A stretch of 64,000 bases of DNA from Leadbettera azotonutricia ZAS-9 (GTDB taxonomy: Bacteria > Spirochaetota > Spirochaetia > Treponematales > Breznakiellaceae), in contig NC_015577.1 in assembly GCF_000214355.1 (NCBI RefSeq), positions 1,411,121 to 1,475,120 of the forward strand. The letters are read 5' to 3'. Below the pieces are notes generated by a model. The model was not told the DNA's origin, did not search any database, and worked only from the letters and a program-made list of their open reading frames with translations. The translations under genes were made by a program, and so were the position numbers. This document shows, piece by piece, positions 33,474 through 42,892 of the stretch (position 1 is the first letter of the stretch; each line of letters begins with the position of its first letter).

Positions 33474-34052
33474 CTACAATCCCAGAACTTTCGGATGTTC
33501 TTTGAAGTAGCAGACGATCATATGGAGAATGACCAGGTGTATGTCTTCGATCTGCTCATAGGTTTTAAGCCGGGCTACCATGCATGCATCGGCCAGGGCT
33601 TTTATCTTGCCGCCGTCAAATCCTGAAAGGGCGATGATCTTCCCTTTTCTTGTTTTGGCATACTCGCAGGCTTTGACAATGTCCGGCGAATTTCCCGAGG
33701 CGCTGATGACAATAAGGATGTCCCCTTCGTTCATCAGGTTGGTCAGCTGGAAGCTGAAGATTTCGTCAAAGGCGATGTCGTTTCCCAGGGCGGTTATCTT
33801 TTCCACATTGTCGCAGACTGAGATGATCCTGAAGCGCCGCTTGCCCGACTTAAAGTCAACGGCGTTCTTGCCGAAGTCGCATACAAAGTGATTGGCGGAG
33901 CCGGCGCTGCCGCCGTTGCCGGCGATGAATATCTGCCCATCCTTTTTGTAGATATCCGCGATGAGGGCTATGATCTTTTCAAATTGATCAGCTTCAAAAT
34001 TCTTCATCGCCTCCATCACGCCGTTGCTGTAATTGTCCAGAAATGTTTTCAT
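33474..34052 (-). CDS. SIS-domain phosphosugar isomerase (GmhA-like)
   Basis: 192 residues, the size of GmhA sedoheptulose-7-phosphate isomerases. IFIAGNGGSAGSANHF (~41-56) and ISASGNSPDIVKACEYA (~115) are the SIS phosphosugar-binding signatures. GmhA makes D-glycero-D-manno-heptose 7-phosphate at the start of ADP-heptose synthesis. The next gene encodes an RfaE1-like kinase and the cluster begins with a HAD phosphatase, the same three activities as the heptose route. No heptosyltransferase or nucleotidyltransferase gene is visible nearby. Confidence 0.8.
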   Translation of the reverse strand: MKTFLDNYSNGVMEAMKNFEADQFEKIIALIADIYKKDGQIFIAGNGGSAGSANHFVCDFGKNAVDFKSGKRRFRIISVCDNVEKITALGNDIAFDEIFSFQLTNLMNEGDILIVISASGNSPDIVKACEYAKTRKGKIIALSGFDGGKIKALADACMVARLKTYEQIEDIHLVILHMIVCYFKEHPKVLGL

Positions 34053-34061
34053 GCTTTTCCC

Positions 34062-35039
34062 CTATTTAAAGTTTTTTCCTGCAGCGAGCAGTTTTGCGGC
34101 CAGGGCCGGGACTGTGTCGCCGTGGTTTCCCTGCACATAATAGCCTTCGCCGCCGTCCGCCACGGTCCGTGCCATGATGGTCTTCCAGGGCCGGAAGTAG
34201 TAGCGCGCATCGGTCTTGGGTGGCGCCTCGTTGATGTCCAGCCCTTCCAGGGCGTGGAGGTCAAAGACGGCGGTGGTAAAGTGGTTTATGGACCGCCCTT
34301 CCTGGCGCGCCACATTGCGGGCCATTGCCAGGGCTTTAAGGTATACCTCGGGGCCGATGACGGCGGAACCGAAGTTGAGGAAGACCCCGTTCTCAAGGTT
34401 CTCCACGGTCTTTGCGTAAATGAGAAAATCCGTATAGCTTGCCTTGCCTATGGCAGCTCCGTCGCAGTTGGGGTGCTCATGGACTATGTCGCAGCCCACC
34501 CCCACATGAACCGTAACCGGCACCTGCATGCGGTAGCCCCCCGCGCAGAGGCTGTGCTGCCGGTAGGGGAATTTGTTTTCTTCTATGTACTTTCCTATAG
34601 CCTCGCCAAAACCAAGGCCCTCGGCAGCGCCCTGGTTGACCGCCTCATTGTGGTGGGCGTCCTCGGTCCAGAGCCCGAACTGGCCTTCGCTGATATAGCG
34701 GGCAACGCTTTCCGTGGTGGCTCCGATTTCGGCAAATTCGAAATCGTGGATCGATCCTGCCCCGTTCAGGGCAAAATGGGTGATTAAGCCCTTTTCCATG
34801 AGCCGCAGGAGGTAAGGCGCAGTCCCTGCCCGGATCACATGGGCGCCCATCATCATCAGCACAGCCGCCCCTTTTTCCCGGGCCGCGATGATCCTGTCCG
34901 ACAGAAGGTCGATGGTGGGGTGCCTAAAGCCAATCTTGTGGGTATCGGGATCGAGGATAGCGGAGAGATCCAGGTCGTGGACCCGCTGCGACAGGGGGAG
35001 CATCCTGAGCCGGGACCGGTCGAACTGTTCAAAGGGCAT
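34062..35039 (-). CDS. Conserved protein of unknown function in the sugar-phosphate cassette
   Basis: 325 residues, cytoplasmic, no membrane segments. MMMGAHVIRAGTAPYLLRL (~61-79) and THFALNGAGSIHDFEF (~88-103) form a Rossmann-like pattern that faintly recalls the deoxyhypusine-synthase fold, and the protein has many His/Asp residues (TEDAHHNEAVNQG; VGCDIVHEHPNCDG). I do not recognise its reaction. It overlaps the upstream HAD gene by 11 bp and precedes the SIS gene by 9 bp. It is the only cassette member without an obvious sugar-phosphate role and therefore the likely source of chemical novelty. Confidence 0.6.
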   Translation of the reverse strand: MPFEQFDRSRLRMLPLSQRVHDLDLSAILDPDTHKIGFRHPTIDLLSDRIIAAREKGAAVLMMMGAHVIRAGTAPYLLRLMEKGLITHFALNGAGSIHDFEFAEIGATTESVARYISEGQFGLWTEDAHHNEAVNQGAAEGLGFGEAIGKYIEENKFPYRQHSLCAGGYRMQVPVTVHVGVGCDIVHEHPNCDGAAIGKASYTDFLIYAKTVENLENGVFLNFGSAVIGPEVYLKALAMARNVARQEGRSINHFTTAVFDLHALEGLDINEAPPKTDARYYFRPWKTIMARTVADGGEGYYVQGNHGDTVPALAAKLLAAGKNFK

Positions 35040-35871
35040 GGGCCGCCCCTTCGTTTTTTTCGAAAAGATAGGCTATCAGCTTTTCGGTTTCTGTAAAGTC
35101 GGGGATGATGATGTCGGCCCCGGAAGACGTAAGCCTGTTCCGCTTCCACTGGTCCACGCCGGTACGCTGCACCTCGTCGGTGGCGACCCCGCAGGCAAAG
35201 CCCCCGACGCTCTTGATGTTTTCGATTTCCACGTAGCCGTCGCCGAACCCAATCAGCTCCTTTCCGCTGAGCTGGTGTTCCTTGATGATGCGATCGATGA
35301 CCATCTTTTTTGAAAAGGACTTGTAATCATCCTGGGCGCCGTAGACCCCGGCAAAATAGGGAGTAACCCCCAGGAGCGAAGCTTCCTGCTTGACATAGAC
35401 CTCGTCAGTGCCACTGGCAAGATACAGGGTAAGCCCCCGCTTTTTAAGGGCTTCAAGGAAGGCAAAACTGCCGGGTACCACATGGTTGATTGCGGCGCCG
35501 GGATCCTTCTCAAGTTCCGCAATGCGGCCCGCAATCCGCAATCCCAGGCGGCGGTGGTATTCAGCCTTGTATGCCAGGGGCTCCAGCGCTTTCCCCCCAA
35601 GCTTGGCAATACGCTCCGAAAGCTCCATGCACTGGTAAATGGTCTGCTTCCCCGTAAGGACGTAGACAAAATCCCGCACCTCTTCGGCTATGTCCTCCCG
35701 TGAACGCTTCGCCGCTCCAGGGCATGCGGCCATTTCATCGGTGAAATAGGGGATCATAATCTGCTGCCAGCCTTCGCGGATAAGGCTGATGGTCCCGTCA
35801 AAATCAAAAATCGCAAAACGAAAGCTGCCCCTGGCAGCCTCCGGGTTCACTACTTCAATCATAAACGGCAT
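35029..35871 (-). CDS. HAD-superfamily phosphatase
   Basis: 280 residues. FAIFDFDGTISL (~19) supplies the nucleophilic DxD motif I, LYLASGT (~151) motif II, a lysine in SKKMVIDRI motif III, and GFGDGYVEIE (~212) motif IV. It has a helical cap domain of about 100 residues between motif I and II. It probably removes a phosphate from a sugar or sugar-acid bisphosphate. First gene of the leftward cassette, sharing a 90-bp divergent promoter region with the ABC transporter operon. Confidence 0.78.
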   Translation of the reverse strand: MPFMIEVVNPEAARGSFRFAIFDFDGTISLIREGWQQIMIPYFTDEMAACPGAAKRSREDIAEEVRDFVYVLTGKQTIYQCMELSERIAKLGGKALEPLAYKAEYHRRLGLRIAGRIAELEKDPGAAINHVVPGSFAFLEALKKRGLTLYLASGTDEVYVKQEASLLGVTPYFAGVYGAQDDYKSFSKKMVIDRIIKEHQLSGKELIGFGDGYVEIENIKSVGGFACGVATDEVQRTGVDQWKRNRLTSSGADIIIPDFTETEKLIAYLFEKNEGAAHAL

Positions 35872-35905
35872 AGTAGCACGGACAGGGGATTTATAACAAT
35901 AACTA

Positions 35906-35935
35906 TTGACACTTTGCAGGATCGCTCAATATACT
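35906..35935 (+). promoter_or_regulatory. Promoter of the ribose-type ABC transporter operon
   Basis: TTGACA at 35906-35911 and TATACT at 35930-35935 with an 18-bp spacer, about 35 bp upstream of the start. GGAGGA at 35961-35966 is the ribosome-binding site. The HAD gene starts 35 bp to the left on the other strand, so the two directions share control elements here. Confidence 0.75.
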
Positions 35936-35970
35936 GTTGTATAGAGATAATAATTCTTATGGAGGAATTT

Positions 35971-36975
35971 ATGAAGAAACTGATCGCAGTATTTTTTGTC
36001 CTCGCGGCTGTTACGGGCATGCTTTTTGCCAATGGCGGCTCCCAGTCCAAAAAGCCCTTGATCGGGGTCGTTACCCCCGCTGCCGACCACGGCTTTACCG
36101 GTGAATCGATCCGGCACGGCGAAGCGGAAACCAAGCTCCTTGCCGAAAAGAACGGCTGGGATTACCGCTACCTCACTGCCAACGAGTCCGGCGAGCAGAA
36201 CAATGCCGTTGATACCCTCATCGGCCTTAAGCCCGCGGTAATCATCCTCTGGCCCGTCAACGGGGATGAACTCCGCAGCGCAGCCCAGAAGATCGTTGAC
36301 GCCAAGATCCCCCTCATCATCTATGACCGCTTTATCACCGGCTTTAAAGGCCAGGCCGCGGACATCTCCGGCGACAATGTCACCATCGGCGAGCAGATGG
36401 GAAGGTACTTCAACAAGTATTTCGCCTCCCAGGCTGGAGCCGGAACAATCAACTATCTGGAGTTCCTGGGCGACAGCTCTACAGTTCCCAAGGAAAGGGC
36501 CGACGGCTTTAAATCCACAGCCAACAAAAACTTCACCATTGTGCAGTCCTTTGTGACCGACTGGAGTTCCCAGAAAGCCCAGGAGCAGCTTGAAACATTC
36601 CTGAACACCGCTTCGCGGGATCAGGTTGAATCCCTTCAGGCTATCTATACCGATGACGATGAAGAAGTCATCGGCATTGTGAACGCCATCAAGAATTACC
36701 GGGGCCCCGCAAAGCTCAACATCAAGCTGATCAGCGGCGTTGGCGGCAGGCGGGAAAATATGCCCCTCTTTGAAACTTCCGGCCTCCAGGGCGTGGACTT
36801 CCTGACCTACTGGTTCTCCCCTTCCTTTATCCGGGATGCCATCGATCTGGGCGCCGACATTATCCAGGGCAAGACTCCTCCCAAGGATGTCAAAATCGGT
36901 ACCAAAGAAATTGACAAGTCCAATTACAAGGCCCACATTGACAGTGCAGAGTATAAGACTCGTTACAGCCTCTAA
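35971..36975 (+). CDS. Sugar ABC transporter substrate-binding protein (RbsB type)
   Basis: 334 residues. MKKLIAVFFVLAAVTGMLFA is a signal peptide, ending before NGGSQ. The mature protein starts PLIGVVTPAADHGFTGE, the family's opening beta strand, and is a periplasmic-binding-protein type I fold (LacI-like) of the ribose/galactose class. Start ATG 35971 was chosen over ATG 35959 because GGAGGA is correctly placed for it. It is separated from the ATPase gene by a strong hairpin terminator, which would keep the binding protein in excess. Ligand unknown; the divergent cassette suggests a hexose or heptose-like sugar. Confidence 0.88.
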   Translation: MKKLIAVFFVLAAVTGMLFANGGSQSKKPLIGVVTPAADHGFTGESIRHGEAETKLLAEKNGWDYRYLTANESGEQNNAVDTLIGLKPAVIILWPVNGDELRSAAQKIVDAKIPLIIYDRFITGFKGQAADISGDNVTIGEQMGRYFNKYFASQAGAGTINYLEFLGDSSTVPKERADGFKSTANKNFTIVQSFVTDWSSQKAQEQLETFLNTASRDQVESLQAIYTDDDEEVIGIVNAIKNYRGPAKLNIKLISGVGGRRENMPLFETSGLQGVDFLTYWFSPSFIRDAIDLGADIIQGKTPPKDVKIGTKEIDKSNYKAHIDSAEYKTRYSL

Positions 36976-37001
36976 ACGTATTCGCATCTAGGTTTGTAAT
37001 T

Positions 37002-37049
37002 AAAAAGCTGCCTGAACGGAATGTCATAAATTTCCTCAGGCAGCTTTTT
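37002..37049 (+). terminator. Intra-operon intrinsic terminator/attenuator
   Basis: A perfect 14-bp stem, AAAAAGCTGCCTGA (37002-37015) and TCAGGCAGCTTTTT (37036-37049), with a 20-nt loop and the T-run built into the stem. It lies between the binding protein gene and the ATPase gene. No obvious promoter follows it, so partial read-through is expected. Confidence 0.85.
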
Positions 37050-37080
37050 GCATAATAGCTCATTAGCGCGGGGTGTTTGA

Positions 37081-38580
37081 ATGATCCTGGAAATGAAAAG
37101 CATTTCAAAATCCTTCGGGCCCGTAAATGCCCTTAAAGATGTTTCCTTTACGGTAACTCCCGGTGAAATCCACGGTTTGTTGGGGGAGAACGGCGCAGGC
37201 AAGACCACGCTGATGAATATCCTTGCCGGAACCTTTTCCCAGGATGAAGGGCAAATCGTGATCGACGGGAACGCCGTCCATGCCATGACGCCCCGCAAAT
37301 CAAATGAGATGAAGATACGGTTCATCCACCAGGAACTCTCCCTCTGCAACGATCTCCGGGTCTATCAGAATATGTTCCTTGGCGCTGAATATGCCAGGGC
37401 CGGATTCATCAACAAAAAAGATGAAATCAAACGGGCGCAGGAAGTGCTTGATTATATGAATACCGGGATTGATGCGACCCTTCCGGTGGCTGCCCTTGAA
37501 ACGGCAAAGAAGCAGCTTATCGAAATTGCCCATGCCCTGCTTTTCAAGTCTGAGCTTATCATCATGGATGAGCCTACCACGGCGCTGAATTCCCACGAAA
37601 TAGAGAACCTCTTTGTCATCATGAACCAGCTGAAAAAGGAGGGTGTAAGCTTTATCTACATCTCCCACAAGATGCCCGAGGTCTTTCAGATTTGCGATAA
37701 ATACACGGTTCTCCGGGACGGCGCTTTTATCCAGTCCGGGAACATTAAAGATATCGATGAGCACCAGGCGACCGAGCTCCTTATCGGAAAGACCTTTGTC
37801 GCCACAAACCTGAAAGAAGGCCAGGCTTCCCAGGTACATGACGAAATGGTGCTCAAGGCGGATAGAATTTCAGGCGGTACTTTCGAGGATATTTCCTTTG
37901 AACTGCACCGGGGCGAGGTGATTGTGATCACCGGACTCCAGGGTTCAGGCACTGACGAGCTTGCTACCGCGCTCTTCGGGGCAAGCCCCATAAAGAGCGG
38001 GATTGTCTCGACAGCCCGGGGGAAGCTTGAAACCAAATCGATAAAGAAAGTCATGCAGAGCGGGATCGCCATGGTGCCGAGGAACCGGAAAGAACGGGGC
38101 ATAATACCCCATCTGAGCATCAGGCAGAATAACTCCCTGGCATACTTTGTGGCAAAGCACAAAAAACTTTTCGTTTCCCAAAAGGAAGAGCACCAGCGCT
38201 ATATGGCAAACAAGGACAAGATGGATATAAGGGCAGGGAGCGATTTGGATCCTGTCACATCCCTTTCTGGGGGCAACCAGCAGAAACTTATTTTGAGCAA
38301 ATGGCTGGAAATCGGGGCCGATGTCTACATCATGGATAACCCGACCCAGGGTATTGATGTGGGCTCCAAATACGCGATCTACAAACTGGTCAACAACATG
38401 GCAAAGGACGGCAAAGCAGTTCTGATGTTCAGCACCGAATTTCCCGAAATCCTTCAGGTGGCGGATCGCTGCATTGTTATGTATAAAGGCAAAATCAATA
38501 TAGTCCTTGAGAGACAGGATATTTCAGAAGTCAATATCATGGCTCATTCAACAGGCGCCACCACGGAGAAGCAAAAATGA
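37081..38580 (+). CDS. Sugar ABC transporter ATP-binding protein (RbsA type, fused)
   Basis: 499 residues with two nucleotide-binding domains. The first has Walker A GENGAGKTT (~38-46) and Walker B IIMDEPTT (~160), but a degenerate signature (ETAKKQLIEIAHAL). The second has a degenerate Walker A (GLQGSGTDE) and a good LSGGNQQK signature (~397). This asymmetric arrangement is normal for RbsA/MglA-class importers of pentoses and hexoses. The stop overlaps the permease start by 4 bp. Confidence 0.92.
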   Translation: MILEMKSISKSFGPVNALKDVSFTVTPGEIHGLLGENGAGKTTLMNILAGTFSQDEGQIVIDGNAVHAMTPRKSNEMKIRFIHQELSLCNDLRVYQNMFLGAEYARAGFINKKDEIKRAQEVLDYMNTGIDATLPVAALETAKKQLIEIAHALLFKSELIIMDEPTTALNSHEIENLFVIMNQLKKEGVSFIYISHKMPEVFQICDKYTVLRDGAFIQSGNIKDIDEHQATELLIGKTFVATNLKEGQASQVHDEMVLKADRISGGTFEDISFELHRGEVIVITGLQGSGTDELATALFGASPIKSGIVSTARGKLETKSIKKVMQSGIAMVPRNRKERGIIPHLSIRQNNSLAYFVAKHKKLFVSQKEEHQRYMANKDKMDIRAGSDLDPVTSLSGGNQQKLILSKWLEIGADVYIMDNPTQGIDVGSKYAIYKLVNNMAKDGKAVLMFSTEFPEILQVADRCIVMYKGKINIVLERQDISEVNIMAHSTGATTEKQK

Positions 38581-39548
38581 GAATAGCACTTTTTGGACAA
38601 AAGAACGCGAAACAAACATGGCAGTATATCACCACGGAAAACAGCCACTGGCTCAGTTTTATTGTCCTGGTGATTGTAGCGGTTGTGGTAAACCCTTCGT
38701 TCCTGTCATGGAACAACCTGAGCAATCAGTTCATTCAGGGTTCTATAGTCGGCATCTGCGCCATGGGCATGAGCCTGATCATTTCCGCGGGGATGATAGA
38801 CCTTACTGTTGGTTCCGCAGTGGCCTTCCTTTCCGGTATGGGTGTTTCCGTATTGAACAGGACAGGAAGCATTGCCCTCTGCCTCCTTTTCTGCCTCGGC
38901 GCCGGGTTTCTTATCGGGCTTATTAATGGCGTGCTGGTTACCAAGGGCCGCATAGCGCCTTTCATCGTAACCCTTGCGTCCATGTCGGCATGGCGTTCGG
39001 TGATCAACCAGCTCGGCCAGGGCGGCCCCTTTACGGTGAATCTCGATATCTACGAATCTTTTCGCCTGGTTTCTGCGGGCCGCATCCTTGGGGTGCCCAC
39101 CCTGATGATCTTCTTCATCGTGATTACCATCATAACCAGCATTATCATGACAAAGACTAAATTCGGAACCTATGTATATGCCATTGGTTCCAATGAACTT
39201 GCGGCCCGGCTTTCGGGTATTTCTGTTGATCGCATAAAGGCGACTATCTTTATCTACGCGGGGACCCTCTACGGCCTGGCCGGCTTCCTTCTGGCAAGCC
39301 GCCTTTCTGCCATACAGGCTGCCAGCGCCGGCATGGCCTATGAAATGGATGCAATCGCCGCAGTGGCAATCGGTGGCACTTCCATGTCCGGGGGCAGGGG
39401 CAAAATAATCGGGACCTTCCTCGGTGTATTGATGCTCCGCATCATCAGCACTGTGCTGATCATGGCCCGGGTGCCGCCATTCCTCAACGGCCTTGTGCAG
39501 GGGATCATCATCATCATCGCGGTTTTGGCGCAGAACAGAAAGAAGTAG
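38577..39548 (+). CDS. Sugar ABC transporter permease (RbsC type)
   Basis: 323 residues with about 8-9 hydrophobic segments, including FIVLVIVAVVVNPSF and IGTFLGVLMLRIISTVL. GTSMSGGRGKIIGTFLG near the C terminus and VGSAVAFLSGMGVSVL are conserved in branched-chain/ribose-type permeases. Translation is coupled to the ATPase gene by an ATGA overlap. One permease gene is present, so it likely works as a homodimer. Confidence 0.9.
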   Translation: MRIALFGQKNAKQTWQYITTENSHWLSFIVLVIVAVVVNPSFLSWNNLSNQFIQGSIVGICAMGMSLIISAGMIDLTVGSAVAFLSGMGVSVLNRTGSIALCLLFCLGAGFLIGLINGVLVTKGRIAPFIVTLASMSAWRSVINQLGQGGPFTVNLDIYESFRLVSAGRILGVPTLMIFFIVITIITSIIMTKTKFGTYVYAIGSNELAARLSGISVDRIKATIFIYAGTLYGLAGFLLASRLSAIQAASAGMAYEMDAIAAVAIGGTSMSGGRGKIIGTFLGVLMLRIISTVLIMARVPPFLNGLVQGIIIIIAVLAQNRKK

Positions 39549-39552
39549 CGCC

Positions 39553-40641
39553 ATGAGCAGCATTAAGGTTGGCATCGCCGGCGCCGGGAGCATGGCCCCC
39601 TACCATTACGACGGCTTTACCCGTGCAGGGGCGGAAGTTATCGCCGTGGCTGATATGGACATCAGCAGGGCCGAGGCTTTTGGGAAGGGACGGGGCATAA
39701 AGCGTTTTTACAAGGATCTTTCTTCGATGCTTGCCGGTTCCCCGGAGCTGGATGCTGTCTCGGTGATTACGCCGAACAAGTTTCACAAGGCTCTGGTTGT
39801 CGAAGCCCTGGAGAATGGCAGGCATGTATACTGCGAAAAGCCTCCGGCCCTGAATGCTGCCGAAGCGCAGGCTATGCTGGATGCTGCAAAAAAATCGGGC
39901 AAAACCCTGATGTTCAATTTCAACAACAGGGCCCGCCCCGAGTCCGGGGCAATGAAGCGGTATATCGATGAGGGCAGGGTTGGGAAGATCAATTCGGCCC
40001 AGGCATTCTGGATAAGGCGGACAGGGGTTCCCAGGTTCGGCGGCTGGTTCACCACCAAGGCCCTTTCCGGAGGCGGCGCGCTTATCGATCTGCCCCATAT
40101 GCTGGATCTGGCCCTCCACTTTATGGACTTTCCCGAACCGGATTATCTCCTGGGAACTACTTATAACGACTTTATGAATAACAGAGCCTTTAAAGGTCAA
40201 TTTGGCATCCCCGGCCCTACAGAGAGCACCGGCGATGTGGAGACTTCCTGCCATGCCATGGTTACTTTCAAGACCGGGCAGTCCCTTATGATCCGCAGTT
40301 CCTGGGCCGAAATGGTCGAGAGAGAAATGGTTTCCGTCACCTTCCAGGGGCAAAAGGCAGGGGGCAAGGTGGAGCGCCTTTTCGGCATCGACGGCCGGGA
40401 TGAAACCAGTATTGATAGCTGCCGACTCTTTGCAGAGGAATACGGCAATCAGGTTGACCTGGTGATAAAAACCGAAAAAGATGAATCCATGGGCCGCATC
40501 GGAAATGCCATGAATTTTATTGATGCCCTGGCGGGCAGGGCCAAGCCTCTGAATACCCCGGAGCAGGCCCTTATCCTGATGAAGATCATCGACGCTCTGT
40601 ATGAGAGCGCATCAACAGGAAAACCTGTCAAAATAGCCTAA
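39553..40641 (+). CDS. GFO/IDH/MocA-family oxidoreductase
   Basis: 362 residues. An NAD(P)-binding Rossmann fold (KVGIAGAGSMAPYHYDGF) is followed by CEKPPALN (~94), the EKP motif of the family, and a C-terminal alpha/beta sugar-binding domain. These enzymes oxidise or epimerise sugars and inositols using a bound or free NAD(P). ATG 39553 is 4 bp after the permease stop; in-frame upstream codons lie inside the permease gene. It closes the transporter operon and may make the first internal conversion of the imported sugar. Confidence 0.85.
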   Translation: MSSIKVGIAGAGSMAPYHYDGFTRAGAEVIAVADMDISRAEAFGKGRGIKRFYKDLSSMLAGSPELDAVSVITPNKFHKALVVEALENGRHVYCEKPPALNAAEAQAMLDAAKKSGKTLMFNFNNRARPESGAMKRYIDEGRVGKINSAQAFWIRRTGVPRFGGWFTTKALSGGGALIDLPHMLDLALHFMDFPEPDYLLGTTYNDFMNNRAFKGQFGIPGPTESTGDVETSCHAMVTFKTGQSLMIRSSWAEMVEREMVSVTFQGQKAGGKVERLFGIDGRDETSIDSCRLFAEEYGNQVDLVIKTEKDESMGRIGNAMNFIDALAGRAKPLNTPEQALILMKIIDALYESASTGKPVKIA

Positions 40642-40662
40642 GTGCAATCCTGCGCCCGGAGC

Positions 40663-41862
40663 CTAAAGCCTCTTCGCAATGGCGTCCACGAATTCCCAGG
40701 AGTCCAGGGCCTTTGCCGGGGCAGGCTCTGCAAGGCGGGCCAGGTCGCCTGTCATTTCCCCGTCTTCAATTGACCTGAGTGTTGCTTCTTCGAGTTTTTT
40801 CGCGAAGCCGCCGAGAGCCGGGGTGTTATCCAGTTCGGCCCGTTTTGCCAAAGCCCCTGTCCATGCGAAGATCAGGGCCACAGGGTTGGTGCTGGTTTTT
40901 TCGCCTTTCTGCCAGCGGTAGTAATGCTGCTGTACCGTGCCGTGGGCGGCCTCGTATTCCACAGCCCCCGAGGGGGAAACGAGGACACTGGTCATCATGG
41001 CAAGGCTGCCCGAAGCGCTGGCTATCATGTCGCTCATCACGTCGCCGTCATAATTCTTGCATGCCCAGAGAAAGCCCCCTTCGCCCTTGACCACCCGTGC
41101 CACTGCATCATCGATAAGGGTGTAAAAGTACGTTACCCCCGCAGCATCGCACTTGGCTTTAAATTCTTTTTCATAAATCCCGTTGAAGAGTTCTTTGAAA
41201 CGTCCGTCATAGGTTTTGGAGATAGTATCTTTAGTGGCAAACCAGACCGGAAGCTTTTGATCAATGGCATACAGGAAGCAGGCCCTGGCAAAACTCCTGA
41301 TGGATTCATCCATGTTGTGCATGCCCTGCACTACGCCGGGTCCTTTCATGTCCATGACAGTAACACGCTTTTCGGCGCTTCCGTCATCAGGGGTATAGAC
41401 CAGCTCTACCTTGCCGGCGCTGGGTATGTACATCTCAGCGTTTTTATACACATCCCCATACGCATGGCGGCCGATGACGATGGGCTTCTTCCAGACAGAA
41501 ACCGAAGGCTTCACGCATGAAACCGCAATGGGCTTGCGGAACACAGTGCCGTCCAAAATGGAACGTATGGTAGCATTTGGGCTGGGGTGCAGGCTCTTAA
41601 GGCTATATTCCTTTTGCCTTGCCGCATTGCTTGTGATGGTGGCGCACTTCACTCCAACACCCAGCCGCTGTATGGCCCTGGCAGATTCGGCAGTTACTGC
41701 GTCATTGGTGGCATCCCGGTTCTCAAGCCCCAAATCATAATATTCAGTTTTAAGATCGACAAAAGGAAAGAGGAGCTTTTCCTTAACCAAAGCCCAAAGC
41801 ACCCTGGTCATCTCGTCCCCATCAATTTCCACAATGGGGTTTTTCATTAAAATCTTTTCCAT
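40663..41862 (-). CDS. icd: Isocitrate dehydrogenase, NADP-type, eukaryote-like subfamily
   Basis: 399 residues from the chosen ATG at 41862. [16 protein letters not shown] at the N terminus, [15 protein letters not shown], and the substrate-binding [12 protein letters not shown] mark the homodimeric IDH subfamily shared with eukaryotic IDH1/2 rather than the E. coli type. It decarboxylates isocitrate to 2-oxoglutarate, generating NADPH. Alternative starts are 41847 and 41901; no good ribosome-binding site decides between them. Convergent with the dehydrogenase gene, 21 bp apart. Confidence 0.93.
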   Translation of the reverse strand: MEKILMKNPIVEIDGDEMTRVLWALVKEKLLFPFVDLKTEYYDLGLENRDATNDAVTAESARAIQRLGVGVKCATITSNAARQKEYSLKSLHPSPNATIRSILDGTVFRKPIAVSCVKPSVSVWKKPIVIGRHAYGDVYKNAEMYIPSAGKVELVYTPDDGSAEKRVTVMDMKGPGVVQGMHNMDESIRSFARACFLYAIDQKLPVWFATKDTISKTYDGRFKELFNGIYEKEFKAKCDAAGVTYFYTLIDDAVARVVKGEGGFLWACKNYDGDVMSDMIASASGSLAMMTSVLVSPSGAVEYEAAHGTVQQHYYRWQKGEKTSTNPVALIFAWTGALAKRAELDNTPALGGFAKKLEEATLRSIEDGEMTGDLARLAEPAPAKALDSWEFVDAIAKRL

Positions 41863-41920
41863 AATTGACATACTATAGCAGGAAATCCGATTTGACAGCA
41901 AGGGAACATGCCTCGGCCCT

Positions 41921-42235
41921 TTAGGGCGAGTTTGTTGATTCTTTGCGGTTTAGGATCAAGGTGTTCAGCGTCTGTTCGATTGAGCCTGGGAGCCTGATGG
42001 TTTTTAGCCTGGATTTTTCGCCCGCCGTGAGAGTCACATCCTTTTTGGCAAGGCCCAGGCTTTTGGCGAGGAAACTTCGGAGTTCCTCATTGGCTTTGCC
42101 GTCTTCAGGAGCAGCGGCGATTTTTACCTTGAGGCGGCCTTCCTTGACTTCCCCCAGTTGGGATTTGGACGAGCTCGGGACTGCCTTGATAGAAAGGTAG
42201 AGCCATTCGCCCTCGGCACGGTATGGATTATTCAT
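41921..42235 (-). CDS. DUF167/YggU-family protein
   Basis: 104 residues. [20 protein letters not shown] followed by [18 protein letters not shown] is the hallmark of the UPF0235 (YggU) family. Biochemical function is unknown; members bind nucleic acid or partner with ribosome-linked proteins in some genomes. Its ATG overlaps the stop of the upstream gene (8 bp). Confidence 0.88.
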   Translation of the reverse strand: MNNPYRAEGEWLYLSIKAVPSSSKSQLGEVKEGRLKVKIAAAPEDGKANEELRSFLAKSLGLAKKDVTLTAGEKSRLKTIRLPGSIEQTLNTLILNRKESTNSP

Positions 42236-42824
42236 ATTTTGCGTTCTTCTTTTTGTCCGGTTTATATGCGGGGAGCCATACAGGGGCGCCGATTTCCCAT
42301 TCCCAGGAATAGGGGGCTTCGCCTGTGCTTAAAGGCTTCATGCTGAGGTTGGCAATCGAGGCCGCCCTGAAGGATATCCCCGGTGCGCTTGGCAGTTCCC
42401 TGGACAGGGCCCTATCGACAGCAGCCGCTTCCGGGGTAATGAGCGCGGCGCAAAGGCAAAGGGTATTGAAACCGTATATGACTTTTTTATTCACTGGAGG
42501 CAGCTTTTCTGCACCTTCGAAAGGTTTTGAGAAACCAAGCTTTATGCCGAAAAACCTGAAAGCATCGATTCCTGGGCTTTGGGCAAGGGCTGTCCCGGTA
42601 CTGTAAAATTTGCCATCCCTTTCGTTTTGGATGCTCAGCCCCCGCAGCTTATGGGCTGCGTCCTTAAGCTCTTCCCGCGTAAAAGGCCCGGATACCTGGG
42701 CCAGGGGTATGGCGCCGGGGAAGGACCATGCGCCGGGGAGGCCCGACGCAAAGAGGCTGCGGCAGTACGCGCGAAGGGCTTTGCTGCAGTCCCTGTGGGG
42801 GATGAGGATGAGGAAACGAAGCAT
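42228..42824 (-). CDS. Hypothetical protein
   Basis: 198 residues from ATG 42824; a TTG seven codons upstream is an alternative. Starts with a hydrophobic strand (LRFLILIPHRDCSKALRAYC) and has an alpha/beta profile without signal peptide. The opening resembles RNA-ligase-like 2H phosphoesterases in general pattern only; the two HxT/S motifs that would confirm this were not found. Coupled to the DUF167 gene downstream. Confidence 0.5.
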   Translation of the reverse strand: MLRFLILIPHRDCSKALRAYCRSLFASGLPGAWSFPGAIPLAQVSGPFTREELKDAAHKLRGLSIQNERDGKFYSTGTALAQSPGIDAFRFFGIKLGFSKPFEGAEKLPPVNKKVIYGFNTLCLCAALITPEAAAVDRALSRELPSAPGISFRAASIANLSMKPLSTGEAPYSWEWEIGAPVWLPAYKPDKKKNAKYE

Positions 42825-42838
42825 AGACTTCTGCGGAG

Positions 42839-42867
42839 TGGTCAAAATTCCTTTTCCATGCTATAAT
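42839..42867 (+). promoter_or_regulatory. Promoter of the 42,893 gene
   Basis: TGGTCA (42839-42844), 17-bp spacer, TATAAT (42862-42867). AAAGGAAAA lies just before the ATG at 42893. Confidence 0.6.
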
Positions 42868-42892
42868 TATAAATAAAAACAAAGGAAAAGCA

